A DNA stretch of 64,000 nt, from positions 62,001 to 126,000 of the forward strand of contig NZ_CP017696.1 of the NCBI RefSeq assembly GCF_002715865.1. The letters run 5' to 3'. This stretch comes from Bifidobacterium asteroides DSM 20089 (GTDB lineage: Bacteria > Actinomycetota > Actinomycetes > Actinomycetales > Bifidobacteriaceae). The notes under the pieces are model-generated. The model ran no database searches. It saw only the letters and a list, made by a program, of their open reading frames with translations, and was not told the DNA's origin. A program made the translations under genes and the position numbers. This document shows positions 28,204 to 37,722 of the stretch, piece by piece (position 1 is the first letter of the stretch; every line of letters begins with the position of its first letter).

Positions 28204-29229
28204 TCAATCGACGATGAACCGGTCGTCGTAGGTGCCCTCGTCTACAGTGTCCGAACCGCCCGAGGTCAGGATGATCACGGTGCAGTCATGACGGCGGGAG
28301 ATCCGTTTCAAGGTGGCCAGCAGGGTGTCCCAGTCACCCGGCTCAAGCCCCTCGGTGGGTTCGTCGGCGATGAGCACATCGCACTCGCAGCACAGGGCAC
28401 GGGCCACGGAGGCCAGACGGAAGTCCAGGTGGCCCAGATCAGCGGTCGTCTTGTCCTGCAGACGCTCCGGGAAGCCCACCTCGTCCAGCAGGTGACGGGC
28501 CAGATTGTCCTTGGGTCCCAGGAAGGTGCGCCCGCTGGCATCCATGGTGTAGACAAGGTTCTGCACGGCGGTCAGGTCGTGCCTCAAGGCATCGGTATCA
28601 AAGATGGCCCCGATCTGGTGGCCGCGATAGTCGGAGGCCAGCAACTGGCGCAGGTCCGTGCCTCGGAAGAGCACGCTGCCCTGCGTGGGGGCTCGCAGAC
28701 CGGTTATCAGAGCCATCAGTGCGGCCCGCCCGGAAGGCGAGGTGGTCTCCACTGAGTAGATGCGGCGGCGCTGGAAATCCAGATTGACATCGTCCAGAAT
28801 CTGTTCGGGGCGACCCTGGACCTTGCGCGTGTAATCCACGTGCTTCAGGGAAAGCACCGGGTAGCCGCCAGGAACCAGCACCCGTTGGTCACCGGTCTCC
28901 AACAGCGGGTCCTCTTCCTGGTCGCCATCAGGATCTTCGGCATCTTCATGCTCGATGACCACTTTGAAGGCAGCCAGCGAGACATCTTCTTCCGAAGAAT
29001 CACCCTCCTCGGACTTTTCGTCTGTCAGGGTGGCTGCTTCTTGCTCGGATTCGGGCAGAGGTTCGGCGCCGGTGTTCTCGTCGGCTTTTTGATTGGTTTC
29101 GGCCCTTGTCTGAGCAGCTTGCTTCTGATCGGCCTGCTTCCGATCAGTCTTTGCCTGGTCAGCGGTCATGGTCGCAGCCTTTTCCTGGGACTCTTTGTTA
29201 GGTTGCTGGTCCGATGTCTTTTCGCTCAT
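28204..29229 (-). CDS. ABC ATPase-like protein with degenerate motifs
   Basis: A 341-residue protein. The first about 120 residues are a charged Gln/Glu/Lys-rich region; the rest follows the MacB/LolD-type ABC ATPase fold (YPVLSLKHVDYTRK). Walker A, usually GxSGxGKS/T, is TTSPSGRAALM, with no catalytic Lys. The signature LSGGQ is replaced by LGHLDFRLASVARAL, and the usual H-loop His is missing (IILTSGGSD). Walker B, VLIADEPTEGLEPGD, is intact. It is therefore probably unable to hydrolyse ATP normally. The gene overlaps the downstream-in-sequence permease by four bases. It may be a regulatory or pseudo-ATPase of that permease. Confidence 0.75.
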   Translation of the reverse strand: MSEKTSDQQPNKESQEKAATMTADQAKTDRKQADQKQAAQTRAETNQKADENTGAEPLPESEQEAATLTDEKSEEGDSSEEDVSLAAFKVVIEHEDAEDPDGDQEEDPLLETGDQRVLVPGGYPVLSLKHVDYTRKVQGRPEQILDDVNLDFQRRRIYSVETTSPSGRAALMALITGLRAPTQGSVLFRGTDLRQLLASDYRGHQIGAIFDTDALRHDLTAVQNLVYTMDASGRTFLGPKDNLARHLLDEVGFPERLQDKTTADLGHLDFRLASVARALCCECDVLIADEPTEGLEPGDWDTLLATLKRISRRHDCTVIILTSGGSDTVDEGTYDDRFIVD

Positions 29230-30461
29230 GCCTCGTCCTCCAGGTCGTTGGTGTATAGCTGGGCGGTTCTGAAGGCCGCTACCCGGGCGGCTGCGGCCAG
29301 AGCGAGAACCAGGCAGACGGCCAGACCAATCAGAATCATCTTCCAGATCAGACCAGCATCAGGCATGCTGGCCAGGTTCCCCAGCCGGAAGAGCGACCGG
29401 CCCAGCGGCCGACTGATCAGGGCGCCCAGAGCCAGGCCCAGTGCCAGTCCGGGCAGGGTGAGCAAGAGGGTCTCCAGGGCGAACTGCCAGCCCAGCCGGG
29501 CTTTGTGGACTCCGATGGTGACAGCCATGCCGATTTCGTTGGCACGGCCGCGCAGCATGAGGATCAGGCAGCCCAGCAGAATCAGCCCGCCCAGCAGGCA
29601 GACCAGGATGATGGTGGTTCGCGCCTGGTCGGCAGCCTGGTGGACCGGCTCCATCCGCCGCTGGTAGTCCTTCAGGCCGGGGGAGTCGATGTCGTACTGC
29701 GAGGCTTTGAGCCCGTCCTTGCGCAGCTCCTTGATGAACTTTTGGTAGGTGCTCGGCGAATCCAGGACGAAGGCCACCAGCAGCTCATGGCCAGGATCAC
29801 CGGGTTTGCTGGCCGTATCCAACCCCAGCATGGCAAAAGTGGGATAGGCCGTGTAGATGGCACGGTTGGCTGCCTGGTCGGCGGCCTTGCGGTAATGATA
29901 GATGCCCGAGACGGTCAGTTTGACCTGTTGATCCTGCTGGCGGGGATCCTTGATGGTCAGGGGATCGCCCACCTTGAGCTTGTTGGCCTGTGCCATCTGC
30001 TTGGAGATAAGCACGGTCTGGGTGCCCGAGGCATTCTGTGAAGCGTAATCCAGCCCCTTGCCCTGGTCCAGTACGAAGGGGCCGTGAGGCAGGGTGGGCT
30101 CGGCCTGCTTGTCGGAAACACCCACCAGGGAGTAAGTGCCTGACTGGGGCAGTCCCTCCGGGCTGATGTCGGCGGTCTCATGGAAGTAGGCCTTGTACTG
30201 CATGCCATCCATCTGCAGGCGCTGGGCGTACTTGGAATACTCGTTCCAGCCCAGGGGAGAGGCCTTGGTTCCCTTGCGCGGGCTGATGACGGCATCCACC
30301 TGTTGGGATTCGTAGTCTGTGGTGCGTGCCCTGGTGTCAGCCTGGAGCACGGTGGCCGCCGTCGTGGCCAGCGCCGCCACGACCAGGCAGGCCAGGACCA
30401 TGGACAGGCTCCGCGCCGCATGCCGCCTGATGGTGAACCAGGCGTTCTTGAGAACGAACAT
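29226..30461 (-). CDS. MacB/FtsX-type ABC permease
   Basis: A 411-residue membrane protein with one N-terminal membrane segment (ARSLSMVLACLVVAALATTAAT), a large extracytoplasmic domain to about residue 280, and three membrane segments at the C-terminus, the MacB/FtsX layout. Its stop overlaps the start of the degenerate ATPase gene by four bases. Members handle export of peptides, lipids or lipoproteins, or transmit signals across the membrane. The substrate is unknown. Confidence 0.82.
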   Translation of the reverse strand: MFVLKNAWFTIRRHAARSLSMVLACLVVAALATTAATVLQADTRARTTDYESQQVDAVISPRKGTKASPLGWNEYSKYAQRLQMDGMQYKAYFHETADISPEGLPQSGTYSLVGVSDKQAEPTLPHGPFVLDQGKGLDYASQNASGTQTVLISKQMAQANKLKVGDPLTIKDPRQQDQQVKLTVSGIYHYRKAADQAANRAIYTAYPTFAMLGLDTASKPGDPGHELLVAFVLDSPSTYQKFIKELRKDGLKASQYDIDSPGLKDYQRRMEPVHQAADQARTTIILVCLLGGLILLGCLILMLRGRANEIGMAVTIGVHKARLGWQFALETLLLTLPGLALGLALGALISRPLGRSLFRLGNLASMPDAGLIWKMILIGLAVCLVLALAAAARVAAFRTAQLYTNDLEDEA

Positions 30462-30562
30462 GACACCCTTCCTGATAGCGTTCCAGGGATGACCGGGCGG
30501 CCCACGATGGCGGGCCTTGAGTCCGGTCGCCGTCCTCCAGTCTAGCCAGGGACGCTCCCAAG

Positions 30563-32035
30563 CTAGCGGTGCGAACTTGGAGCTTGCTGAATGTCCTGTT
30601 CGGCCTCTGGCTGCTCGGCGTGGGAGAAGTTGCGCACCTTCAGGGAGACGGCCAGAGCGGCCAGAATCAGCACCAGGGTGAAGATCAATCCATAGTGGGT
30701 GCCCCTGGTGAAGGCCTGGGCTTTGTCAACTCCGGCTGCCTGCCCCTCGCCCATGGCCAGCAGGGAGGTGGTGATGGCCGTGGCCACGGCTCCTACGATC
30801 TGTTGCATGGTGTTGATGATGGTGCTTCCATCGCCGGACTGCGGGCCGGTCAGAGAGTTGAGCGCGTAGGTCTGGGCTGGTGACATGGCCAGGGGGCAGC
30901 CGATCATGAGGATGATGTGGGCTGCCACCACCAGGGCTACAGGGGTGTGGGGGCCGGTGAACAGTAGGATGACGGTTCCAAGCAGAGCGACGATGAATCC
31001 GCAGCGGACGGGCATCCGGGCTCCAAAGCCGTCATAGAGCCGGCCGGCGAAGGCTGAGACCAGGGCGTTGATGGCGCCACCGGGCAGCATGAGGATGCCG
31101 GTCATGGCTACGGGCAGGAGCAGTCCCCGCTGCAGGAACTGGGGCAGCAGATACATGGAGGAGAGGATGACTGCGAAGTCCAGCATGACCAGGGTGGCGC
31201 CGTAGCGGAAGGCTGGGATGGAGAAGATGCGCAGGTTGAGCACCGGGTGCTCCAGGTCCAGCTGACGACGAATATAGAGGACCAGGGCAGCCAGGGCCAC
31301 AACCAGAATGATCAGGGTGACCGGGGAAAGCCAGCCGTACCTGCTGGCCAGGCTGACGCCTGCCACCAGTCCGCCGAAACCGACAATGGATTCCAGAATA
31401 GAGGCCAGGTCGGGCCGTTGGTGGGTGATGGTCCCTACATTCTTCAGGAAGCAGACGGCGAAGATCAGGGCTACAACCAGGAAGGGGGTGAAGAACCAGA
31501 AGATCCAGTGCCAGGTCAGCTTGCCCAGGATGATTCCGGTCAGGGTCGGGCCGATGGCGGGAGCGAACATGATGACCAGGGCGCACATGCCCATGACCGT
31601 GCCCAAACGGGCCGGCGGGAAGATCAGCATGGCCACGGTGAACATGAGCGGCAGGATCAGGCCGGTGCCGATGCCTTGAATCAGCCGTCCTGTCAGAAGG
31701 ACGGGGAAGGTGGGGGCCATGGCCGAGATCACCGAGCCCGCCAGGAAAGCGACCAGACCGAAGATCACGGTCTGCCTGGTGGTGAACCACTTGGAGATCA
31801 GGCTGGAGAAGGGCAGGACGATGCCGATGACCAGCATGTACCCCGTCACCAGCCATTGCACGGTGGCAGCGGGGATTTGGAAACTCTCCATCAGGTTGGG
31901 CAGGGCGATATTGAGCGAGGTTTCACTCAGCATGCCCACGAAGGCCCCGATCATCAGCGCGGCGATGGCCGGCCAGGGGTGGGGGACGGCCGGGCGTGAC
32001 CGGTGAACGGAGGCAGAGGTGGACGTGTTTTGCAC
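30563..32035 (-). CDS. DHA2-type MFS drug exporter
   Basis: A 490-residue transporter with about 14 membrane segments. NIALPNLMESFQIPAATVQWLVTGYML is the opening of EmrB/LmrB-type proteins, and GRLIQGIGTGLILPL is motif C of drug:H+ antiporters. A GTG start at 32035 is chosen because AAGGAG lies nine bases before it; an earlier ATG would add a Lys/Arg-rich leader. It is divergent from the SNF2 gene, with a 10-bp inverted repeat between them. No regulator is adjacent, and the exported compound is unknown. Confidence 0.88.
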   Translation of the reverse strand: MQNTSTSASVHRSRPAVPHPWPAIAALMIGAFVGMLSETSLNIALPNLMESFQIPAATVQWLVTGYMLVIGIVLPFSSLISKWFTTRQTVIFGLVAFLAGSVISAMAPTFPVLLTGRLIQGIGTGLILPLMFTVAMLIFPPARLGTVMGMCALVIMFAPAIGPTLTGIILGKLTWHWIFWFFTPFLVVALIFAVCFLKNVGTITHQRPDLASILESIVGFGGLVAGVSLASRYGWLSPVTLIILVVALAALVLYIRRQLDLEHPVLNLRIFSIPAFRYGATLVMLDFAVILSSMYLLPQFLQRGLLLPVAMTGILMLPGGAINALVSAFAGRLYDGFGARMPVRCGFIVALLGTVILLFTGPHTPVALVVAAHIILMIGCPLAMSPAQTYALNSLTGPQSGDGSTIINTMQQIVGAVATAITTSLLAMGEGQAAGVDKAQAFTRGTHYGLIFTLVLILAALAVSLKVRNFSHAEQPEAEQDIQQAPSSHR

Positions 32036-32078
32036 GATAATGATCTCCTTCTTCAGACAAACAGCACGCCATCTTAGG

Positions 32079-32139
32079 GAGGCGGCACTTTTTTCGTAAG
32101 CCGGCATGTCTACTCGCTTCGCCGAAGGCGTGCCGCCTC
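32079..32139. promoter_or_regulatory. Long-spaced inverted repeat in a divergent promoter region
   Basis: GAGGCGGCAC (32079-32088) and GTGCCGCCTC (32130-32139) are perfect inverted copies 41 bases apart. They lie between the MFS gene and the SNF2 gene and could bind a regulator or form an mRNA stem. No regulator gene is adjacent. Confidence 0.4.
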
Positions 32140-32195
32140 GGGACGGAAAAGGTTATGCTCGGGAATGATCGTCAGAGACCATAAGGAGGGTGCGT

Positions 32196-35100
32196 GTGGA
32201 TTGGCATGCAACGGTCTACGGGTCAAGAGCCGGCGGTTCGGGAGGCCATGGTTTCTATGATCCGGGCGACGAGGAGGAGGGACGGATCTTCGGCGAACCG
32301 GACACCATCTCTGACGCCGCTCTGCGTCGATTGGGCGGCAAGGCCTACTTTCGTGCCCATCAACTGCTGGATGACCGCCGCTTTACAGACCTGCGCCTGC
32401 GGCACCTGGGGGCTTTGACCGTCCTCAAGGGACGTGTGCCCGCCACCTATCAGCCGGATGGCGACTGCATAGTTCAGGCTCGGCTGGACGAGCAGGCCCA
32501 TCGGGTCATCGACTCCTCCTGCACCTGCCGGTCCTTCGGGCGCCAGGGTCCTGCATGCAAGCACGTAGTCGCCTTGATCATGGCCTACAACGAGTCCAGC
32601 CAGGCCTTTGCAGGATCGGATGACTGGGCCGGTGACCAGGGTCGATCCCGGTCCGCCCGGTCGACTTCGGGACCCCTGGCGGCTTATATGCACCGGCAGG
32701 AGGGTCGGCGGCGGCAGGCCTTTCGTGACCGCCAGCTGAGCCTGCTCAAGCAGGAGAACGGTCCGGTCGGTAGTCGTCACCTGCCCATCGGCTCGGTTGG
32801 GCTGATCCCCGATCTGGCCAGTGAACGCGGCGGGTGGCAGGTACGTCTGCACATCACCCTGTCCTCCCACGGTGTCGCCTACCTGGTCAAGGACCTGCCG
32901 GCCCTTTTGCGTGCCATGAACCAGGGCGAATTCATGTCTTACGGACGGCGGCTGGCCTTCATCCATTCTCGTGACACCTTTGATGACCGGGCACAGGCTC
33001 TGCTGACCATTCTGGAAAGGGCCGGCGCCATCCGTCGCAGCCTGGCCGAACAGGAGGGGGGCATGCGCCGCCGTCTTACACGTGCAGGATTGGCGGGGAT
33101 TCGGCTCAGCGACGACGAGGTGGCGCAGATTCTCGATCTGTTCGTGGATTCCGGGCTCACCCTGGACTACACGCCTCCTGAGGACTCCTTCCTGCAGACC
33201 ATGCCTGCCCCCGTGGTCGACGGAGACCCAGACCCCGGCATCGCGGTCCGCAAGGAGGCGGATGGCTACCGAATTACCCATGCCCTGGCCGTGGAGCGCT
33301 TCATCGTAGGTCAGGCCTCTTCCTTCGTGATCGTGCGCCCTTCGCAGCCCGGCTTAGGGCTGGATCCGGGGCCGGTCATCCACCGTTGCAGCGCGCGTTT
33401 CATGCGGCATCGGGACCTGTTGGAGACCCTCTGCCGCCCTGGCGAGGATCGGGATCTGCATCTGGATGCCGACGACCTGGATCTTTTTGCCCGGACTGTC
33501 CTGCCTGACTTGGATCAGGGTGCCCAGGAAGGATCCGGGCTCTTCGCCACACTGCCTGAAGAGCTGGATGCCCGCCGACGGCCGCCCTGCAGGATCGAGC
33601 TTTACCTGGACAGGGATCAGCAGGGGGTCAGTTGTGACCTCAAGGCCCGCTATGGAGATCGTCTTGTGTCCGTCGGCGCTGATCCCGGCTCCGAGGATGA
33701 ACCTGGCAGGGATCGGGAGAGCGAGTCTCTGGCCCGGCAGACGGTCCGCCGCTATTTCCCCCTGATGGAGGAGGGATTGGCCCGCATTCCCGAGGAGAAC
33801 GAGGAAGCCATCCACACCCTGCTGACCCGGGGCCTGCCGGTGCTCAAGAGTCTGGGACGGGTCTTCTCCACCCCGGCCTTCGACGGACTGAGCGTCGTCT
33901 CTCATCCGCAGATTCGTGTGGGTGTGCGGGTGCGCTCTGGTCTGGTTGAGATCTCTCCCATCGCCGATGAGGTACGGCCCGAGGAGGCCGCCGCCATTCT
34001 GGCTGACCATCGCCGTCGTCGGCGCTTCCATCGTCTGCGCAATGGGGCTTTCGTCGAGTTGGCTGATCTGGATACCGAGGCAGTGGACACCCTGGCCCAG
34101 GATCTGGGCATCGACCCGGCTGATCTGGCCAAGGGGCCGGTCCGGGTGCCTGACTTCCAGCTCGGCTACCTGGATGCGCTGGTGCCCGAGCAGGACCGCG
34201 ATCCCAGCTTTCGCGACTACCTGAAGGAGCGCAAGCCCGACCCGCAGGGGTTCAGGGTCCCTGACGGGCTGCGCGGACAGCTCAGGCCCTACCAGGTCGA
34301 GGGGCTGCGTTGGCTGTGTACCCTGAGCGATTGCGGATTCGGCGGCATCCTGGCCGACGAGATGGGCCTGGGCAAGACCATACAGATGCTGGCCTACCTG
34401 CTCTCCCGTCGGGATCAGGCCAGAGATCGGGGACCCTCGCTGATCGTCTGTCCGGCCTCCTTGGTCTACAACTGGGAGGCCGAGTGCCGCCGCTTTACGC
34501 CGGATCTGCGGGTGGCGGTCCTGGCCGGAGGGCGCAGCCAGCGTCAGACTCTGCTGGATCAGGCCAGATCCTACGATCTGCTGATAACTTCATATGATCT
34601 GCTCAGGCGGGACCTGGACCGGTATCGGCGGCTGCCCTGGTATGCCTTGGTCTTGGACGAGGCCCAGTACATCAAGAACCATGCCACCAAGGCGGCCCGG
34701 GCCGTACGCGCTCTGGACAGCTTGCACCGGTTCGCCCTGACCGGTACGCCCATTGAGAACCGGCTGTCTGAGCTTTGGAGCATCTTCGACTTCCTGATGC
34801 CGGGGATGCTGGGCCCCTACTCCCGGTTCCGGGACCGCTTCGAAATGCCCATACTCAGCGGCGATCAGGATGCCCAGTCCCGGCTCCAGGCCCTGGTTGG
34901 ACCATTCATTCTGCGCCGGCTCAAGTCACAGGTGCTGACGGATCTGCCCGAGAAGATCGAAAACGTGATCAGCGTGCCCCTGCAGGGTCGTCAGCGCAAG
35001 CTCTATGCGGCTCTGGAGCAGGAGCTGAGGGCCACGCTCAACAAGGAAAGGGATCAGGAGTACGAGGTCGGTAAAATCCAGGTGCTGGCCCAGCTGACCA

Positions 35101-35690
35101 GGCTGCGGGAGGTTTGCTGCGATCCGCGTCTGGTCTACCAGGATCAGGGTCGGGACCGGCGCGGCGAGTCGGCCAAACTGGATGCCATCGAGGATCTGGT
35201 GGTCTCCTGCCAGGATGCCGGGCGTAAGATGCTGATCTTCTCCCAGTTCACCTCCTACCTGGACCTGATAGCACAACGGCTCCGTCGGCTGGACGTGCCT
35301 TACGACCTGATCACCGGCGCCACATCCAAGAAGAGGCGGCTGGAGCTGGTGGAACAGTTCAATAGGGATGCCACGCCGGTTTTTCTGATCTCCCTGAAGG
35401 CCGGCAATACCGGGCTCAACCTGACCGGAGCCTGTGTAGTCGTCCATGCGGACCCCTGGTGGAACGCCGCAGCCCAGGAGCAGGCCAACGACCGCGCCCA
35501 CCGGATCGGTCAGACCCAGGACGTCAACGTCTACCAGATCGTGGCCAAGGACACCATCGAGGAACGCATCCTCAACCTGCAGCACAGTAAGAGCGACCTG
35601 GCATCGCGCTTTGTCGATTCGGCCGCCTCCACCGGCGCTTCCAGCGTGGCAAGACTGAGCAGAAAGGACCTCCTGGCTCTGCTGGGCTGA
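32196..35690 (+). CDS. SWIM-zinc-finger SNF2-family helicase
   Basis: A 1164-residue protein. A SWIM zinc finger (CTCRSFGRQGPACKH, about residues 109-124) is followed by a long linker and a Snf2 ATPase: DEMGLGKT near residues 720-727, DEAQ near 820, then GTPIENRLSELWSIF and the C-terminal helicase lobe QFTSYLDLIAQRLRR, SLKAGNTGLNLT and HRIGQTQDVNVYQIV. The start is taken as GTG at 32196, six bases after AAGGAGGG, rather than at 32190. Such proteins are probably DNA translocases acting in transcription or repair; no target is known. It is monocistronic. Confidence 0.92.
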   Translation: MDWHATVYGSRAGGSGGHGFYDPGDEEEGRIFGEPDTISDAALRRLGGKAYFRAHQLLDDRRFTDLRLRHLGALTVLKGRVPATYQPDGDCIVQARLDEQAHRVIDSSCTCRSFGRQGPACKHVVALIMAYNESSQAFAGSDDWAGDQGRSRSARSTSGPLAAYMHRQEGRRRQAFRDRQLSLLKQENGPVGSRHLPIGSVGLIPDLASERGGWQVRLHITLSSHGVAYLVKDLPALLRAMNQGEFMSYGRRLAFIHSRDTFDDRAQALLTILERAGAIRRSLAEQEGGMRRRLTRAGLAGIRLSDDEVAQILDLFVDSGLTLDYTPPEDSFLQTMPAPVVDGDPDPGIAVRKEADGYRITHALAVERFIVGQASSFVIVRPSQPGLGLDPGPVIHRCSARFMRHRDLLETLCRPGEDRDLHLDADDLDLFARTVLPDLDQGAQEGSGLFATLPEELDARRRPPCRIELYLDRDQQGVSCDLKARYGDRLVSVGADPGSEDEPGRDRESESLARQTVRRYFPLMEEGLARIPEENEEAIHTLLTRGLPVLKSLGRVFSTPAFDGLSVVSHPQIRVGVRVRSGLVEISPIADEVRPEEAAAILADHRRRRRFHRLRNGAFVELADLDTEAVDTLAQDLGIDPADLAKGPVRVPDFQLGYLDALVPEQDRDPSFRDYLKERKPDPQGFRVPDGLRGQLRPYQVEGLRWLCTLSDCGFGGILADEMGLGKTIQMLAYLLSRRDQARDRGPSLIVCPASLVYNWEAECRRFTPDLRVAVLAGGRSQRQTLLDQARSYDLLITSYDLLRRDLDRYRRLPWYALVLDEAQYIKNHATKAARAVRALDSLHRFALTGTPIENRLSELWSIFDFLMPGMLGPYSRFRDRFEMPILSGDQDAQSRLQALVGPFILRRLKSQVLTDLPEKIENVISVPLQGRQRKLYAALEQELRATLNKERDQEYEVGKIQVLAQLTRLREVCCDPRLVYQDQGRDRRGESAKLDAIEDLVVSCQDAGRKMLIFSQFTSYLDLIAQRLRRLDVPYDLITGATSKKRRLELVEQFNRDATPVFLISLKAGNTGLNLTGACVVVHADPWWNAAAQEQANDRAHRIGQTQDVNVYQIVAKDTIEERILNLQHSKSDLASRFVDSAASTGASSVARLSRKDLLALLG

Positions 35691-35820
35691 GCGGCTTGGA
35701 CTGGGTGTTGGTAATCTTGAAATTGTATATGGCTTCATACTCTGTGCCGTTGATGGTGAGGTTGATGGATACCAGATACAGGTGCAGGAAAGATGACTTT
35801 CATACGATGAGGTGTTCTCC

Positions 35821-37722
35821 ATGCGTTTGTCGTCGGTGTTCAGCAATGGAATGGTGCTGCAGCGTGATGTTCCCTCTGTGATTTGGGGATGGTCCAGACC
35901 CGGAACCCGAGTGGATGCATCCATTGCGCATTCCAAGGGGAGCGCTCTGTCTGACCGCTCCGGTCGCTGGCGGATTGTTCTGCCTGCGCATGCTGCTGGA
36001 GGCCCATATGCGCTCCATGTGACCTCAAGAACACAGTCCGGGGTTAGTGAAGAGAAGATCGTCATCGATGATGTCTTCTTTGGGGATGTCTGGATTCTGG
36101 CTGGCCAGTCGAATATGCAGCTCTGGATGGGACGATTAAAAACCAAATATCACGATGAAATCGATATGGCCAATGACGATGGCATACGGTTCTTTCTGGT
36201 TGGCGAATCTGCATCGCCCTGTGAGCCCTCCATCGATTTGCCTGGGGGGCGCTGGCAGGTCGTCGGTTTGGACGATATCACCAATTTGTCCGGCGTAGGC
36301 TACTTCTTCGCCCGGAGGATCAGGAAAAGCCAGGATGTGCCTCTCGGCTTGATTCAGATAGCCATTGGCGGTACGCCCATAGAGTCCTGGATGAGCGCTT
36401 GTCGGTTGAAGAACCTGGGGTATCTTCAGGCGGATCCCATGGATTTTCCTTCCAAAGACGGCCTTACGGCCTTTCAACAATCAGAGCATGACGCTGTTCA
36501 AAAATATCGGCGTAGCCTGGATCAGGCCGATCGCGGTCTGGCTGGCAATTGGTACGAGCGGGACTATGATGACTCGGACTGGAAGCCTCTTGCACTCAGC
36601 CAGGCATGGTACCTGCATGATGCCTTCGCGGGTCCAGGAGTTGTATGGATGCGGTGCAAGGTGGAGGTTCCGCCCTTGTATCAAGGACATCCCGCTGTGC
36701 TGGATCTGGGTACTCTGGTCGATTCGGACCAGTGCTATGTTGATGGGCAATTAGTGGGTGAGACTGGATATCGATATCCTCCTCGGTTGTATCCCGTCGG
36801 ACACTTGGGCGCTCAAATGCAGATAACGGTACGGCTTCGCATTGACACCGATCAGGGGGGCGGGTGGACGCCGGGCAAGCGCCATTGCCTGAGAATCGTC
36901 GATATGGATCAGGCGCAGATTGATTTGGATGCTTCTGGGTCGTGGCGCTGTCGGAGGGGTCTATGGGCGCCGCCGGCTCCAATCGAGCACTATCCTACGC
37001 GGATGCCGGCTGCGTGTTTCAATGCCATGGTGGCGCCACTGGCTGGTTTGCAAATGTCAGGCGTTCTGTGGTATCAGGGCGAATCAAATGCTTCTCGTTC
37101 GTCAGAGGGGTATGGCAGAAAATTAATTGGTTTGATCCAGGATTGGCGACGCCTTTTCCATCGGCCGGATCTTCCATTTATATATGTGCAGTTGCCAAAC
37201 CTGAAAATCGAAGGTCAGCAATGGCCTCGTCTGCGTGATGAACAGCGCAAGGCATTAGTCCTTGACCATACTGCAATGGTGGTCTCCTGCGGCTTAGGCG
37301 AGGATAACGATCTGCATCCGCTGAACAAAAAAGCTGTGGGGGAGCGATTGGCCTATGCGGCACAGTCCATTGTCTATGGTGCCGACCATCCGGCAATGGG
37401 CCCGCGGATCAGTCACGCGGAGCGCAGGGAGGAGGGCATCGTCCTCCATTTCGCTGAAGCCGGGTCCGGTCTGGTTGCAAACGGCCCGCTGAAGTTTGAC
37501 CTGGTCGATTCTTCATCTGGCGGAGTACCTGAATCCTTAAGCGGAATCATCGCTTCTTCTGACATGATTCTCATTCCTTTGGATTCGGACCGGGCTCTGG
37601 GTAATCCGGTCTTTGTGCGATACGCCTGGGCGCACTCGCCTCGTCTGCCTCTGGCCGGCGAGGATGGTCTGCCGGTTTCCCCCTTTGAAGTCCCGCTGGA
37701 TCAAATTCTCCCCTCCCGGTGA
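35821..37722 (+). CDS. SGNH acetyl esterase, sialate O-acetylesterase type
   Basis: A 633-residue protein of the sialate O-acetylesterase (DUF303) family. GDVWILAGQSNMQ has the nucleophilic Ser near residue 97, GVLWYQGESN lies around residue 415, and DLHPLNK has the catalytic His near 499. A beta-sandwich insert lies between the two halves, as in related xylan or pectin acetylesterases. No signal peptide is seen, so it acts in the cytoplasm. The start at 35821 follows GATGAGG. The xylan genes downstream suggest removal of acetyl groups from xylo-oligosaccharides. It does not resemble a real sialidase context. Confidence 0.85.
   Translation: MRLSSVFSNGMVLQRDVPSVIWGWSRPGTRVDASIAHSKGSALSDRSGRWRIVLPAHAAGGPYALHVTSRTQSGVSEEKIVIDDVFFGDVWILAGQSNMQLWMGRLKTKYHDEIDMANDDGIRFFLVGESASPCEPSIDLPGGRWQVVGLDDITNLSGVGYFFARRIRKSQDVPLGLIQIAIGGTPIESWMSACRLKNLGYLQADPMDFPSKDGLTAFQQSEHDAVQKYRRSLDQADRGLAGNWYERDYDDSDWKPLALSQAWYLHDAFAGPGVVWMRCKVEVPPLYQGHPAVLDLGTLVDSDQCYVDGQLVGETGYRYPPRLYPVGHLGAQMQITVRLRIDTDQGGGWTPGKRHCLRIVDMDQAQIDLDASGSWRCRRGLWAPPAPIEHYPTRMPAACFNAMVAPLAGLQMSGVLWYQGESNASRSSEGYGRKLIGLIQDWRRLFHRPDLPFIYVQLPNLKIEGQQWPRLRDEQRKALVLDHTAMVVSCGLGEDNDLHPLNKKAVGERLAYAAQSIVYGADHPAMGPRISHAERREEGIVLHFAEAGSGLVANGPLKFDLVDSSSGGVPESLSGIIASSDMILIPLDSDRALGNPVFVRYAWAHSPRLPLAGEDGLPVSPFEVPLDQILPSR

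Noticed and set aside
35821-37722. Role of the SGNH esterase in sialic acid metabolism
   Set aside because: The family name suggests it, but no sialidase, NanA or NanK gene is near and the context is xylan.
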